This document shows, piece by piece, positions 36,955 to 46,420 of a DNA stretch of 64,000 nt (positions are counted from its first letter, which is position 1; every line of letters starts with the position of its first letter). This stretch comes from Rudaea sp. (GTDB taxonomy: Bacteria; Pseudomonadota; Gammaproteobacteria; Xanthomonadales; Rhodanobacteraceae), in the NCBI GenBank assembly GCA_031291055.1, contig JARLJU010000362.1, forward strand, positions 1-64,000, given 5' to 3'. A program made the translations under genes and the position numbers. Under the pieces are notes generated by a model that was not told the origin of the DNA, did no database searches, and worked only from the letters and a program-made list of their open reading frames with translations.

Positions 36955-39627
36955 TCAAGATGGCGAATCATCATACTTCCGCGGACGACGCAGCCATTCC
37001 CGCAAGGCATCTTCCTGCATCGGCCGGCAAATGAAATAACCTTGTGCGAAATCGCAGCCGTATTCGCGCAGGCGATCCAGCAGTTCCCGTTTCTCCACGC
37101 CTTCGGCGACGATCGAGCAGCCGAGTTCATGTCCCAGATCGATCGTGGATCGCACGATGGCAGCATCCTGTTCGTTGGCCAGCATTTCGCTCGTGAACAG
37201 GCGGTCGATTTTCAGCTCCGTCAGCGGCAAATGCTTCAGGCGCATGAGTGACGAATAACCCGTACCGAAATCATCGATGGACAAACCGACGCCCAGTTCG
37301 CGCAGGCGATTGAAGATGCCGCTGGCCAGTTCCACGTCGCCGAGAATTCCGCGCTCGGTGATCTCCAGGGTAAGATGCTGCGACGCCAGGCCATGCCCTA
37401 TAAGCATGTGCTCGATGAGCTCGACGAGCTTGTTGTCGCGAAGATTGTGTGCGGCCAGGTTCACAGAAATTCCGATCGGCAGGCCTTCGGCATGCCACCG
37501 GCGGCAATCGCCGATCGCCCGGTCGAGCACCGCGCGGAAAATGCGGTCGATGACATCGCTGGATTCGACGAACGGCAGGAACTCATCCGGAAGCAGCAGA
37601 CTGCCATCGGGTCGTTTCCATCGCACCAGGGCTTCGGCGCGCGCCACATTCCCGGTCACGAGATCGATCTGCGGCTGATAGTGCACGTCCATATGCTGGC
37701 TGTCGACGTCGCCGCGTATTTCGGCGATCAGTTGCAGACGCGCGGGTGAATGGCTGTCCTGTCGCGGGCTGTACGTCATCACTCCGGCGTGCGCCGCCTT
37801 GGCAGCGTACATGGCGACGTCGGCACGCCGCATGAGCGTATTCGGGTCGGTGCCATGCTGCGGGCAGTGGACGATGCCAATGCTGCCACCGACCACCAGG
37901 GTATGGTCTTCGACCACAAAGGGTTCTGCCAATGCCGCGAGCAGCTGGGTGCCCAGGCGCTCCGCGTCGCGCAATCGATTTTGCGCACCCAGCACGATCG
38001 CAAATTCATCGCCGCCGAGTCTGGCTATGGTATCGGCCGCGTGCAGATGGGCGCGCAATCGCGTGCCGACCATCGTCAACAGGACGTCGCCCACCTGATG
38101 CCCGAAGGTGTCGTTGATCTCCTTGAAGCCGTCCAGATCCAGAAACGCCAGCGCGAATTCGCTGCTGGTGCGCCACGTATCGGCAATGCCCTGCTCGATC
38201 CGGTCGTGCAGCAGCAGGCGGTTCGGCAATCCGGTCAGCGCGTCATGCAGTGCCTGGTATTTCAATGCGTCGATGTGCGCCTTGCGATCACTGATGTCGC
38301 GCAGGATACCGATCCAGTGCGTCGGCAATCCGGTGCCATGGATCGCCATGACGTGGATTTCCAATGCGTACGGCGACCCGTCGCGACGGATCGCCGTCAA
38401 CTGCGCTTCAAAGGGGTCGCCGCGGCGGATGCTTCCGAAGAGCGCTTCGAAGATCGAGCTTTCGTTGTTGGAAATGCGCAGGTACTTCAGCGATTGCCCG
38501 ACAACTTCCTGCGCCGTATATCCGGTGATCCGGCCGAATCCCTGGTTGACGAACGTGATCCTGAGCGGGTCCGGGCCATCGACGAACTCCATGATGACGA
38601 ATCCCTCCGTCGCGTTCTCGACGGCCGATCCGAGCAGGCGCAACTGCTCGTTTGCACTTTCCAGCTCGTGAGTTCGCTTCTGCACGCGTTGTTCGAGCTG
38701 ATCGTTCGCCTCCCTGAGTTCGGCCTCGAGTCGTTTGCGCTGAAAAAACTCGGGGACGGCTATCGGGTGTCTGCCTCCCGCTGCCGCTGGCGCGGAACCG
38801 CGCCGGGAGTGGCGTGCCAGGTGCTCTTCGATGCGCGCAGGAGGAGCCATGATGAAACGGCAGCGTTCGCCGCCGGCGGCAAGGCATTCGGTTTCGACGG
38901 CGACCAGGGGTAATCCAAAGCTCTCTTCGCACCAACCCGACGAGTAACCCGCATTCATCATGCAAACAGGCACTTTGCTTTTCTTGTTCTTCGCCAACCA
39001 TGAATGCGATTCAAACGAATACGGATGCTCGTAGAGCAGGAAATAGTTTTCGTCCGGCGACGGCCTGGATTCCGCTGAAATATCCACGAATGCCCAGCCG
39101 GAAAATGCAAAATGAATGGGGCCGGCCGATAGATTGTCGATCGGCTCGTTGACTCCCATCTTCTTCTGGAAACTGCGCGCATCGGCCTTGCCCAGGGCAT
39201 GGGCAAGATCAAACAGCAGATTGTTCGCAACGTTGCGTGCCGCTTCCTCGCCGGCGTCCTGGTACAGCTTGGTCACCATTTCCACAAATTCGACCGACAG
39301 CGATGCCGCGCGCAGGAGCACGTAACGCTCGCCTGCAATCAAGATTGTCGCAGTGTCCGGATGCTCGATCCGGTTGCTGAAGTAGTCGGCAACGTACTGC
39401 TGCGCACGCAGGAAGGGAGCCTTGAACTGCTCGGGGACCTTGACTGTTGTCAGGTTGTCGCAGTACCGGGCATGCTCATTCCGGTCCATTCCCGCGGCCT
39501 TGCGCAGCACGGCCAATTCGGCCTCCAGCCGCTGGATTTCCGCCATTGGGTCGTCAGAACCCGGCCGCGCCGGGTTCGTCCGGTTGGCATCATCGTGCGG
39601 CGAACCTGGCGAAGGCTTGGTGCTCAT
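36955..39627 (-). CDS. XylR_N/V4R-PAS-GGDEF-EAL cyclic-di-GMP signalling protein
   Basis: Cytoplasmic protein of 890 residues. The N-terminal part (about 60-275) matches the XylR N-terminal plus V4R sensor pair that binds aromatic compounds in XylR/DmpR-type activators: AGERYVLLRAASLS, then MNAGYSSGWCEESFG with cysteines in TECLAAGGERCRF. A coiled coil (about 310-345), a PAS domain (about 350-465), a GGDEF domain with intact RLGGDEF (538-542) and an EAL domain with intact EALVRW (665-667), EITERG, DDFGTGYSS and EGVE follow. Both enzyme motifs look active. No membrane helices. ATG 39627 was chosen over a longer frame. Suggests c-di-GMP turnover controlled by a small hydrophobic ligand. Confidence 0.9.
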   Translation of the reverse strand: MSTKPSPGSPHDDANRTNPARPGSDDPMAEIQRLEAELAVLRKAAGMDRNEHARYCDNLTTVKVPEQFKAPFLRAQQYVADYFSNRIEHPDTATILIAGERYVLLRAASLSVEFVEMVTKLYQDAGEEAARNVANNLLFDLAHALGKADARSFQKKMGVNEPIDNLSAGPIHFAFSGWAFVDISAESRPSPDENYFLLYEHPYSFESHSWLAKNKKSKVPVCMMNAGYSSGWCEESFGLPLVAVETECLAAGGERCRFIMAPPARIEEHLARHSRRGSAPAAAGGRHPIAVPEFFQRKRLEAELREANDQLEQRVQKRTHELESANEQLRLLGSAVENATEGFVIMEFVDGPDPLRITFVNQGFGRITGYTAQEVVGQSLKYLRISNNESSIFEALFGSIRRGDPFEAQLTAIRRDGSPYALEIHVMAIHGTGLPTHWIGILRDISDRKAHIDALKYQALHDALTGLPNRLLLHDRIEQGIADTWRTSSEFALAFLDLDGFKEINDTFGHQVGDVLLTMVGTRLRAHLHAADTIARLGGDEFAIVLGAQNRLRDAERLGTQLLAALAEPFVVEDHTLVVGGSIGIVHCPQHGTDPNTLMRRADVAMYAAKAAHAGVMTYSPRQDSHSPARLQLIAEIRGDVDSQHMDVHYQPQIDLVTGNVARAEALVRWKRPDGSLLLPDEFLPFVESSDVIDRIFRAVLDRAIGDCRRWHAEGLPIGISVNLAAHNLRDNKLVELIEHMLIGHGLASQHLTLEITERGILGDVELASGIFNRLRELGVGLSIDDFGTGYSSLMRLKHLPLTELKIDRLFTSEMLANEQDAAIVRSTIDLGHELGCSIVAEGVEKRELLDRLREYGCDFAQGYFICRPMQEDALREWLRRPRKYDDSPS

Positions 39628-39899
39628 GAGCCCGTTGTTTCGGCGCCCCGTTTTGCCATCACCCCAGACATGGAACCGGCAGCATTGGCGCGGGGGAACA
39701 CCCCACCCTGCCCTCGATGCCCGTATCGGTGCGCGCGAGTATGCATAAGTCGCCAAGGAGTCTACCGCATTACACTACGCTGCCAATCGCGCGGCCTTCC
39801 GTGCAGGAGCGACGTGGCGTGAGCAAGCTATTTCCCTTTTCTGCGCAATGCATTACAATTGGCGGCTGAATATTGTCTTGACCTGACCGGAAAGCCGCC

Positions 39900-40025
39900 A
39901 TGAAAGTTTTGTCCTCGCTCAAATCCGCCAAACAACGTCATCGTGACTGCAAAGTCGTGCGTCGCCGCGGCAAGGTATTCGTGATCTGCAAGAGCAACCC
40001 GCGTTTCAAGGCGCGCCAGCGCTGA
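39900..40025 (+). CDS. ykgO: Type B 50S ribosomal protein L36 (zinc-independent form)
   Basis: Small basic protein of 41 residues starting [14 protein letters not shown] and ending [10 protein letters not shown]. The standard L36 has a three-Cys, one-His zinc site; here the first two cysteine positions and the histidine are missing and only Cys17 and Cys30 remain, the pattern of the zinc-free YkgO form. AGCCGCC directly precedes the ATG. TACAAT at 39854-39859 is a possible -10 box. In species with both forms the C-minus paralogue is used under zinc limitation; whether another L36 exists here cannot be seen. A strong terminator follows. Confidence 0.93.
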   Translation: MKVLSSLKSAKQRHRDCKVVRRRGKVFVICKSNPRFKARQR

Positions 40026-40055
40026 GCGCGGCTGGCACGTACGGTTGTCGAAAGA

Positions 40056-40082
40056 AAGGCCGCCCAGGGCGGCCTTCTTTTT
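40056..40082 (+). terminator. Intrinsic terminator of ykgO
   Basis: AAGGCCGCC (40056-40064) pairs perfectly with GGCGGCCTT (40068-40076) around the loop CAG, followed by CTTTTT. Textbook Rho-independent terminator 30 bases after the ykgO stop. Confidence 0.9.
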
Positions 40083-40264
40083 GGCCGTCATGTTGGCGGT
40101 CATGGCTAATAGCCCTTGGTCCGCATCGCCACGGTAGCGCTTTCGGCGATTGGATCACGCCATGGCGCCGATGATTTTCTGCGCCGGATCATGGATTTGC
40201 ACATTGGAATCTGATAAAAAGCTTGAACTTCACGGCACTCGGCCGTGCGACAGGAGCTCGCGCC

Positions 40265-40609
40265 ATGCGTATCCGTTATCTTGCCCTCGCCTGCAGCTGC
40301 GCCGTCGCAGCTTTCGCCTGCGATAGCCTGGTTCATGCCGATACCTTGTTGGTGGATCGCGTCAAGCAGGAACGCGGGATGGGTACTCCGCAGCGCGGCA
40401 TGACGATGGCCCAGGTCGAACGGCGCTATGGAGCGCCGTCGGACAAGCTCTCGCCGGCCGGTGGTGATGCCCCCAGGCATCCGGTGATCAACCGCTGGGT
40501 CTACGGCAGCTATATCGTTTATTTCGAACGCGACCGGGTCATCGACAGCGTTGCCACCCGCGCCACGCCCAACGAGCTCGGACCGAAAGACGCTCCCGGC
40601 AATCAATGA
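40265..40609 (+). CDS. Small exported protein with a BamE/SmpA-like segment, unknown function
   Basis: Product of 114 residues with a signal peptide (RIRYLALACSCAVAAFA; cleavage probably near HADTLL). The mature part contains GMTMAQVERRYGAP followed by NRWVYGSYIVYFERDRVID, the helix-then-strands pattern seen in the SmpA/OmlA/BamE fold. No lipobox at the mature start, so it is probably soluble periplasmic. ATG 40265 follows AGGAG. Its stop overlaps the start of aguA (ATGA), so it is translationally coupled to polyamine genes, a link I cannot explain. Confidence 0.8.
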   Translation: MRIRYLALACSCAVAAFACDSLVHADTLLVDRVKQERGMGTPQRGMTMAQVERRYGAPSDKLSPAGGDAPRHPVINRWVYGSYIVYFERDRVIDSVATRATPNELGPKDAPGNQ

Positions 40610-41640
40610 CCAGCACCACGTTCCGTCTGCCTGCTGAATGGGAACCGCAGGCAGGCGTCCTGCTTGCCTGGCCGCACGCACAAACTGACTGGGCCGAACG
40701 TCTGGCCGACGTCGAATCCACCTGCGTTGCCCTCGTCGCCGCAATTGCCCGCTTCGAGCCGGTCCTGGTGTGCGTCGCCGACACGCAGGTGCGCGCGCGT
40801 GCAGAAGCCTTGCTGGCAGATGCCGGGGTAGATGCAGAGAAATGCAATTACGTGGAAATCGGATACGACGATACTTGGCTGCGCGATTCCGGTCCGCTCA
40901 CGTTGACGGATGGCCGGCATTTCCTGCTCAACGATTTCCGCTTCACCGGCTGGGGCGGAAAATTTGAGGCCAGTCGCGACGATTGCCTGATCGGCGGCTT
41001 GTTCGCGCGCGACCTGTTCCCGGGCGCCGAACATCGCCGCGTGGACTGGGCGCTCGAGGGCGGCGCCATCGAATCGGACGGTGCCGGTACCCTGCTCACT
41101 ACCTGGCGCTGCCTGCATCAGCGTCATCCCGAACTAAGCCGCGAGCAGATGACGCGCATTCTTTGCGACAAGTTCGCCGCAACACGGGTGCTGTGGCTGG
41201 AGCGAGGCTATCTGCAAGGCGACGACACCGATGCGCATATCGATACGCTGGCGCGATTCGCCCCTGCCGACGCCCTCGTGTTTCAGGCCTGCGACGACGT
41301 GGCAGATCCGCATTTCGACGAACTGGCTGCCATGCGCGGTGAACTTGCCGCGTTGCGCACCGTGGACGGCAAACCCTACCACCTGCATCCACTGCCCTGG
41401 GCACGCCCGATCACCGATGAAGGGCGCAGGCTTGCGGCATCGTATGCCAACTATCTGATCATCAACGGCGCCGTGCTGGTACCGGCATACGGCGATCCGG
41501 CGGATGCGGAAGCCGCGCGCATCATCGCAGGCGCGCATCCCGGCCGCGAGGTGATTGCGGTACCCTGCCGGTCTCTGATCTGGCAAAACGGCAGCCTGCA
41601 TTGCATGACCATGCAATTGCCGCAAGGAGTACTTGGATGA
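40606..41640 (+). CDS. aguA: Agmatine deiminase
   Basis: Enzyme of 344 residues of the guanidino-modifying fold that converts agmatine to N-carbamoylputrescine and ammonia. Family motifs in order: PAEWEPQAGVLLAWPH, DDTWLRDSGP, LNDFRFTGWGGKF, WALEGGAIESDG, TDAHIDTLARF and the nucleophile Cys333 in GSLHCMTMQLP. The ATG overlaps the previous stop, and the stop overlaps aguB (ATGA), so the three genes are one coupled operon. Part of the arginine to agmatine to putrescine route. Confidence 0.95.
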   Translation: MTSTTFRLPAEWEPQAGVLLAWPHAQTDWAERLADVESTCVALVAAIARFEPVLVCVADTQVRARAEALLADAGVDAEKCNYVEIGYDDTWLRDSGPLTLTDGRHFLLNDFRFTGWGGKFEASRDDCLIGGLFARDLFPGAEHRRVDWALEGGAIESDGAGTLLTTWRCLHQRHPELSREQMTRILCDKFAATRVLWLERGYLQGDDTDAHIDTLARFAPADALVFQACDDVADPHFDELAAMRGELAALRTVDGKPYHLHPLPWARPITDEGRRLAASYANYLIINGAVLVPAYGDPADAEAARIIAGAHPGREVIAVPCRSLIWQNGSLHCMTMQLPQGVLG

Positions 41641-42521
41641 CCCGGCTTTTGCGCGCAGCCTTGCTGCAGGAAACCGATCGCGGCAGCCGCGAGGCCAATC
41701 TGGATGCGATCGAAGCCGGATTGCGCGAAGCCGCAGCCGTCGGCGCGCAGCTGGTGTTGCTGCAGGAGCTGCACAACGGTCCATATTTCTGCCAGCACGA
41801 GAGCGTGGCCGAATTCGATCGCGCGGAAAACATCCCAGGCCCGAGCACGGCGCGGATCGGTGCGCTGGCCGAGGAACTGAAACTCATCGTCGTCGCGTCG
41901 CTGTTCGAGCGCCGCGCCGCCGGGCTTTATCACAACACCGCCGTCGTATTCGACTGCGCGAGGGAAATTTGCGGCAAATACCGCAAAATGCACATCCCGG
42001 ACGATCCTGCCTTCTATGAGAAATTCTATTTCACTCCCGGCGATCTGGGCTTCGTGCCCGTTTCCACATCGCTGGGCAAGCTCGGTGTGCTTGTGTGCTG
42101 GGACCAGTGGTATCCGGAGGCCGCGCGTCTGATGGCACTGGCCGGAGCTGAACTGCTGCTCTACCCGACCGCCATTGGCTGGGATCCGGGCGACGACGCG
42201 GCCGAGAAATCCCGTCAGCGCGACGCCTGGATCACGGTACAGCGTGGCCATGCGATTGCCAATGGCCTGCCGCTGCTGGCCTGCAACCGTACGGGTCTGG
42301 AATCCGCGCCGGATGCTGGAAGTGGCCTGCAATTCTGGGGATCGAGCTTCGTCGCCGGCCCGCAGGGCGAGATGCTTGCGCAGGCATCGGCGGATCGCCG
42401 CGAACTGCTGGTCGCCGACATCGATCTGGCGCGCAGCGAAAACGTGCGCCGCATCTGGCCGTTCCTGCGCGACCGGCGCATCGATGCCTATGACGACTTG
42501 CTCAGACGCTATCGCGACTGA
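41637..42521 (+). CDS. aguB: N-carbamoylputrescine amidase
   Basis: Nitrilase-superfamily enzyme of 294 residues that hydrolyses N-carbamoylputrescine to putrescine, CO2 and ammonia. The Glu-Lys-Cys triad is Glu44 (LLQELHNGPYF), Lys117 (YRKMHIPDD) and Cys154 (VLVCWDQWYPE). The YPTAIGWDP and NRTGLE segments are typical of this subfamily. It is coupled to aguA by a four-base overlap. A hairpin whose loop is the stop codon follows. Confidence 0.95.
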   Translation: MTRLLRAALLQETDRGSREANLDAIEAGLREAAAVGAQLVLLQELHNGPYFCQHESVAEFDRAENIPGPSTARIGALAEELKLIVVASLFERRAAGLYHNTAVVFDCAREICGKYRKMHIPDDPAFYEKFYFTPGDLGFVPVSTSLGKLGVLVCWDQWYPEAARLMALAGAELLLYPTAIGWDPGDDAAEKSRQRDAWITVQRGHAIANGLPLLACNRTGLESAPDAGSGLQFWGSSFVAGPQGEMLAQASADRRELLVADIDLARSENVRRIWPFLRDRRIDAYDDLLRRYRD

Positions 42522-42545
42522 GTCGCGATTTCCCATTTTACAATT
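42511..42545 (+). terminator. Terminator hairpin built around the aguB stop codon
   Basis: ATCGCGAC (42511-42518) and GTCGCGAT (42522-42529) form a perfect eight-pair stem whose three-base loop is the aguB TGA. The sequence after it, TTCCCATTTTACAATTTT, is T-rich. The first stem arm encodes the last residues of AguB. Confidence 0.7.
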
Positions 42546-42565
42546 TTATTGAAATCCACTTGTCA

Positions 42566-43804
42566 ATGATGGATACCATGACGCCGTCACCCGAATCGCT
42601 CGACGACGCAGCAGATGCGCTGGATGGCCAGCCGCTCGCGCGCGTCGCGCGCGACGGCGTCGAATACACCTTGCTCGGCACCGCGCATGTTTCCCGCGCC
42701 AGCGTGACTGCAGTCCGCAGCCTGATCGGAACCGGCGATTTCGACGCCATCGCGGTCGAGCTGTGCGACACCCGATATCGTGCACTGCGCGACCGCGAGG
42801 CATGGCGCAATCTGGATCTTCTCCAGGTCATCCGCGAAGGCAAGGCTGGCATGGTCGCGGCCAATCTGGCCCTGTCCGCTTATCAACGCCGACTCGCCGA
42901 ACAATTCGGCATCGAGCCGGGCGCGGAAATGAAAGCAGCAGCCGATCTTGCCGAGGAGTGCCAGCGCCCGCTGTGGCTGGTTGATCGCGAGATCAGCGTG
43001 ACCTTGCGCCGGGCCTATCGTAGCGTCGGTTTCTGGGACCGTCTGGGCATCCTGCCGGGCCTCGTCGCCAGTCTGTTCGAGCGCGGTGAGGTTGCGGAAG
43101 CCGACATCGAAAAGCTCAAGCATGGCGACATGCTGCAAAGTGCGTTCAGCGAATTCGCGCAGCAGTCCGAGCCCTTGTTCCGCAGTCTGATCGGCGAACG
43201 CGATATTTTCATGACGGCACGCCTGCGCGAAGAAAGCGCGAAGCATCCCTGCAAGCGCGTGCTCGTTGTAATCGGCGCCGGCCATCTTGCCGGCATCCAG
43301 CGCGAATTGCAGGAGCAGCAGGATCCGCCCGAGGCCTTGCTCGCGGCCCTGAAGGCCACACCGCCGGCAGCGCGCTGGCCGAGGTGGATCGCCTACGGAG
43401 TGCTGGCGACGATCGTCGCGGCAATCATCTATGCATTCGCGCGCGGTGGCGGCCTTGGCGCCGTTGCGCTGCGCGACTGGGTATTGTTTACCGGATGCGG
43501 AGCGGCTCTGGGTGCCCTGCTCGGCGGCGGCCACCCGCTTACCGTACTCGCCGCCTTCGTGGTTGCGCCGCTCAAGCCGTTCCGGCCCCTGGTGCCGTCA
43601 GGGGCGTTGAGCGCGGCGGTGGAAATGTGGTTGCGACGTCCTCGAGTGGCGGATTTCGAGGCTTTGCGGGACGACGTGATCGACTGGCGCGGCTGGTGGA
43701 AAAACCGGGTCTCGCGCACCCTGCTGATTTTCATGTTCACCAATTTCGGCATGATGATAGGCGAGTACATGGCCGGGTTCCGCATCCTGCACAGGCTCAT
43801 GTAA
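42566..43804 (+). CDS. TraB/PrgY-family membrane protein
   Basis: Protein of about 412 residues of the TraB/PrgY/GumN group. The N-terminal domain (about 25-240) has the two conserved GxxH motifs, GTAHVS and GAGHLAG, and conserved acidic residues (AVELCDTRY, GERDIFM). The C-terminal part (about 275-410) has several membrane helices (YGVLATIVAAIIYAFA, LFTGCGAALGALLGG, LLIFMFTNFGMMIG). Family members are thought to be metal-dependent peptidases or signal-inhibiting proteins; the bacterial role is mostly unknown. ATG 42566 was chosen over a TTG six bases earlier; no strong ribosome binding site is visible. Confidence 0.85.
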   Translation: MMDTMTPSPESLDDAADALDGQPLARVARDGVEYTLLGTAHVSRASVTAVRSLIGTGDFDAIAVELCDTRYRALRDREAWRNLDLLQVIREGKAGMVAANLALSAYQRRLAEQFGIEPGAEMKAAADLAEECQRPLWLVDREISVTLRRAYRSVGFWDRLGILPGLVASLFERGEVAEADIEKLKHGDMLQSAFSEFAQQSEPLFRSLIGERDIFMTARLREESAKHPCKRVLVVIGAGHLAGIQRELQEQQDPPEALLAALKATPPAARWPRWIAYGVLATIVAAIIYAFARGGGLGAVALRDWVLFTGCGAALGALLGGGHPLTVLAAFVVAPLKPFRPLVPSGALSAAVEMWLRRPRVADFEALRDDVIDWRGWWKNRVSRTLLIFMFTNFGMMIGEYMAGFRILHRLM

Positions 43805-43945
43805 TGATGCAGCCTTGGTTTTTGCGGCACTGGCTTGCTCGCCGATCTCTCCGGCGCTGGCGTGTACACTCCCCGATCCGCGCTGCGTTGTCATGTCTTC
43901 AAGACAACCTGCACCACCACTCGCGACGTTACCTGAGACAGCTTC

Positions 43946-46420
43946 ATGCGCCTTGCTCAACTGTTGTTCAAACCCAAATGGCAGGACAAGGATGCCGCCG
44001 TGCGCCGCACTGCGGTTGCGGGCGGCGACGATGACGAACTGATTGCAGCGTTGCCGCTGCTGGCACGCGGGGACGCAGACGCCGGCGTGCGCCTGGCTGC
44101 GCTCAAACGCTTGAACGACTATGAACAGTGGCGCGAACGCTCCACCGGCGATCCCGATGGCATGGTCCGCGCCAGCGCGCGCAGCGCCTATCTGGCCATG
44201 CTGTGCGCCGACGCGAGTGCGCCGACGTTGGCGCGGCGCATTGCCGAACTCGACACACTGGCGCCGCCGGAGCTGGAACGTGTTGCCACGACGGCGATGC
44301 AGAGCGATCTGCGTGCTGCAGCAATCGAACGCATCGAGCGTCCCGGACTGCTGGCCGACTGCGCCACGGCCGATCCGGACGCAGAGTTGCGTCTTGCGGC
44401 GCTTGAGCGCATCGACGACCTGGGACTGCTCGAACGCATCGTCGAACGTACACGCAAAACCGATAAAATCATATGTCGTCGCGCACGAGAGCGACTGGAA
44501 TCCTCGCGCATTTCCGCCGGCGATGGCGCCGCCATCGCCGATCGTGCCCGCGTGCTTTGTGACCGCACCGAAGCACTGGTGCGCGCCCCACGCATCGACA
44601 TGCAAGACGATCTTGCCGGCATCGACGCAGCGTGGTCCGCACTGGGTGTGGCAATACCCGGGGAAATCGTCGCGCGTTATCGCGGTGCGCATGCGCTTGC
44701 GCTGCGCGCCCTCGATTCGCTGCGGAATCCACAAATAGCAAAAGCGCCGGAACCGGAAATCGCTCTTGTCGAGGACTTGCCTCCGCCGGCCCTGCCTGCG
44801 GCAACCGAGGTGCTGGTCTCCCAGGCGCGTTTCGACGCCGCTCTGGTGGCCGCGCAAACCCAAGCGCGCATCGAACGCGAGCAGCGCAAAGCGCTGCAGG
44901 ACGAAATCGCGCAATCGCTGCCGGCATTTGCCGCCGCCATCGACAGCGGCGATTCCGCCACCGCCCACCGGATCCACATCGATATCCATACCGGCATGAA
45001 GGCGTTGCGCGACGTGCCGGCGGATTTGCAGCGACAACTGCTGCCGCTGGAAACGCGTCACGCGGAAATGAAGCGCTGGCAACACTGGTCGAACAACCAG
45101 CGCCGACGCGCCCTGTGTGTGGATATCGAAGCACTGGCGGGTTCGGGCCTGCACCCTGACGCATTGGCGACGCGCGTGCGCGAAGCACGCGAGGAATGGC
45201 AACGTCTGGATGCTGCCGAGGGCATCGCAGCCGACAGCGAGTCCGGATCCGCCAATTCGCGCCGATTTCACGCACTTTGTCACCAGGCCTTGCGCCCCGC
45301 CAAGGTGTATTTCTCCAAACTGAAGGAAGTGCGCAAATCGCACGGCGACGAAATCGAAGCGCTGCTCGCGCGCGCAGCGACCATAGCCGATGACTGTGGC
45401 GACTGGAAGCTGCTCGCCACGTTGCGCAACGAGGCGAGCACGTCGCTGCGCGCACTGGACAAGGTCGATCCACGCACGCGTACCATGCTGGCGAAACGAC
45501 TGAAGGATGCCATCGCGCGCACCAGCACTCTGATCGAAGCGCACGAGCGCGACGTGCAGGCGTCGAAGCAACGGTTGATCGAGCAGGCCGGCGCACTCTG
45601 CGGCCGCAGTGACCAGGCCACGTTGCCGCGTGAAGTGCGCGAACTGCAAAAGCGCTGGACGGCGACCGGCAACGGTCGCCGTGCGGTTGATCAACGCCAG
45701 TGGCGCGAATTCCGCGCGGCCTGCGATGCGGTATTCGGCAAGCTCGATTCCGCGCGCAAGGATCGCGACGCGCAAGCCGCTGCAACACACGCGCAGGTGC
45801 TGGAAGTGCTGACCGAACTGGAAGCGCTCGCCGCGGACGACATCGAGCCGGTGGAGTCCGTCAAGGCCAAGCTGCGAGATCTGGATACGCGCTGGCAAGC
45901 CGCGCCAACCGATGACCGCGCATTGGTCCAGCGCCAGCGTCAGGCACGTGACGCTATCGCAGCCCGGCTCAAGGATGCAGCGCGGCAGCAACGGCTGTCG
46001 CGCTACGTCCTGGCCATGCAGAAGTATACTTTTGTGCGCGCCGTCGAATCCGGAGCGGCCCGGCCGGACGAGCGCTGGAACACCCTCGCGGCGACTTCGC
46101 CTCAGTTTGAAGCTGCGTTGCAGGCACGCCATGCGATCGCCCAGTCGCCATCCGCTGTCGAGGAATCGGAATCTGCGCGCCAGATTCTGGTTGAGCTGGA
46201 GTCCCTTGCGGGAATCGATTCGCCCGCCGAAGATCGCCAACGGAGGATGAATCACCAGATACGCCGCTTGTCGTCACGTATGCGCTCCGGTGCCACTGCG
46301 GCAGCGGAGCGTGGACTGGACGATCTGCTCGTCGCCTGGTTCGGCCAGGGCGCGCAAGCGCAGGTTCTGGAAGACCGTTTCGAGCACGCCGCGAATACGG
46401 CGATCGATGCCCTGCCCTAA
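43946..46420 (+). CDS. DUF349 coiled-coil protein
   Basis: Cytoplasmic protein of 824 residues. The N-terminal part (about 15-200) looks like degenerate HEAT-type helical repeats (VRRTAVAGGDDDELIAALPLLA, RLAALKRLNDY, RLAALERIDDL). The rest is almost wholly helical and charged, with DUF349-type repeats: WQRLDAAEG, LEELQ-like segments, ELQKRWTATGNGRR and LRDLDTRWQAAP. Function of DUF349 proteins is not established. The product is highly charged and has no membrane segment. The stop overlaps the convergent efflux-gene stop by four bases. Confidence 0.82.
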   Translation: MRLAQLLFKPKWQDKDAAVRRTAVAGGDDDELIAALPLLARGDADAGVRLAALKRLNDYEQWRERSTGDPDGMVRASARSAYLAMLCADASAPTLARRIAELDTLAPPELERVATTAMQSDLRAAAIERIERPGLLADCATADPDAELRLAALERIDDLGLLERIVERTRKTDKIICRRARERLESSRISAGDGAAIADRARVLCDRTEALVRAPRIDMQDDLAGIDAAWSALGVAIPGEIVARYRGAHALALRALDSLRNPQIAKAPEPEIALVEDLPPPALPAATEVLVSQARFDAALVAAQTQARIEREQRKALQDEIAQSLPAFAAAIDSGDSATAHRIHIDIHTGMKALRDVPADLQRQLLPLETRHAEMKRWQHWSNNQRRRALCVDIEALAGSGLHPDALATRVREAREEWQRLDAAEGIAADSESGSANSRRFHALCHQALRPAKVYFSKLKEVRKSHGDEIEALLARAATIADDCGDWKLLATLRNEASTSLRALDKVDPRTRTMLAKRLKDAIARTSTLIEAHERDVQASKQRLIEQAGALCGRSDQATLPREVRELQKRWTATGNGRRAVDQRQWREFRAACDAVFGKLDSARKDRDAQAAATHAQVLEVLTELEALAADDIEPVESVKAKLRDLDTRWQAAPTDDRALVQRQRQARDAIAARLKDAARQQRLSRYVLAMQKYTFVRAVESGAARPDERWNTLAATSPQFEAALQARHAIAQSPSAVEESESARQILVELESLAGIDSPAEDRQRRMNHQIRRLSSRMRSGATAAAERGLDDLLVAWFGQGAQAQVLEDRFEHAANTAIDALP

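Noticed and set aside
43598..46255. Open frame of 885 codons on the minus strand opposite the DUF349 gene
   Set aside because: Composition and lack of any motif mark it as an antisense shadow; the plus-strand gene has a plausible start and family features.
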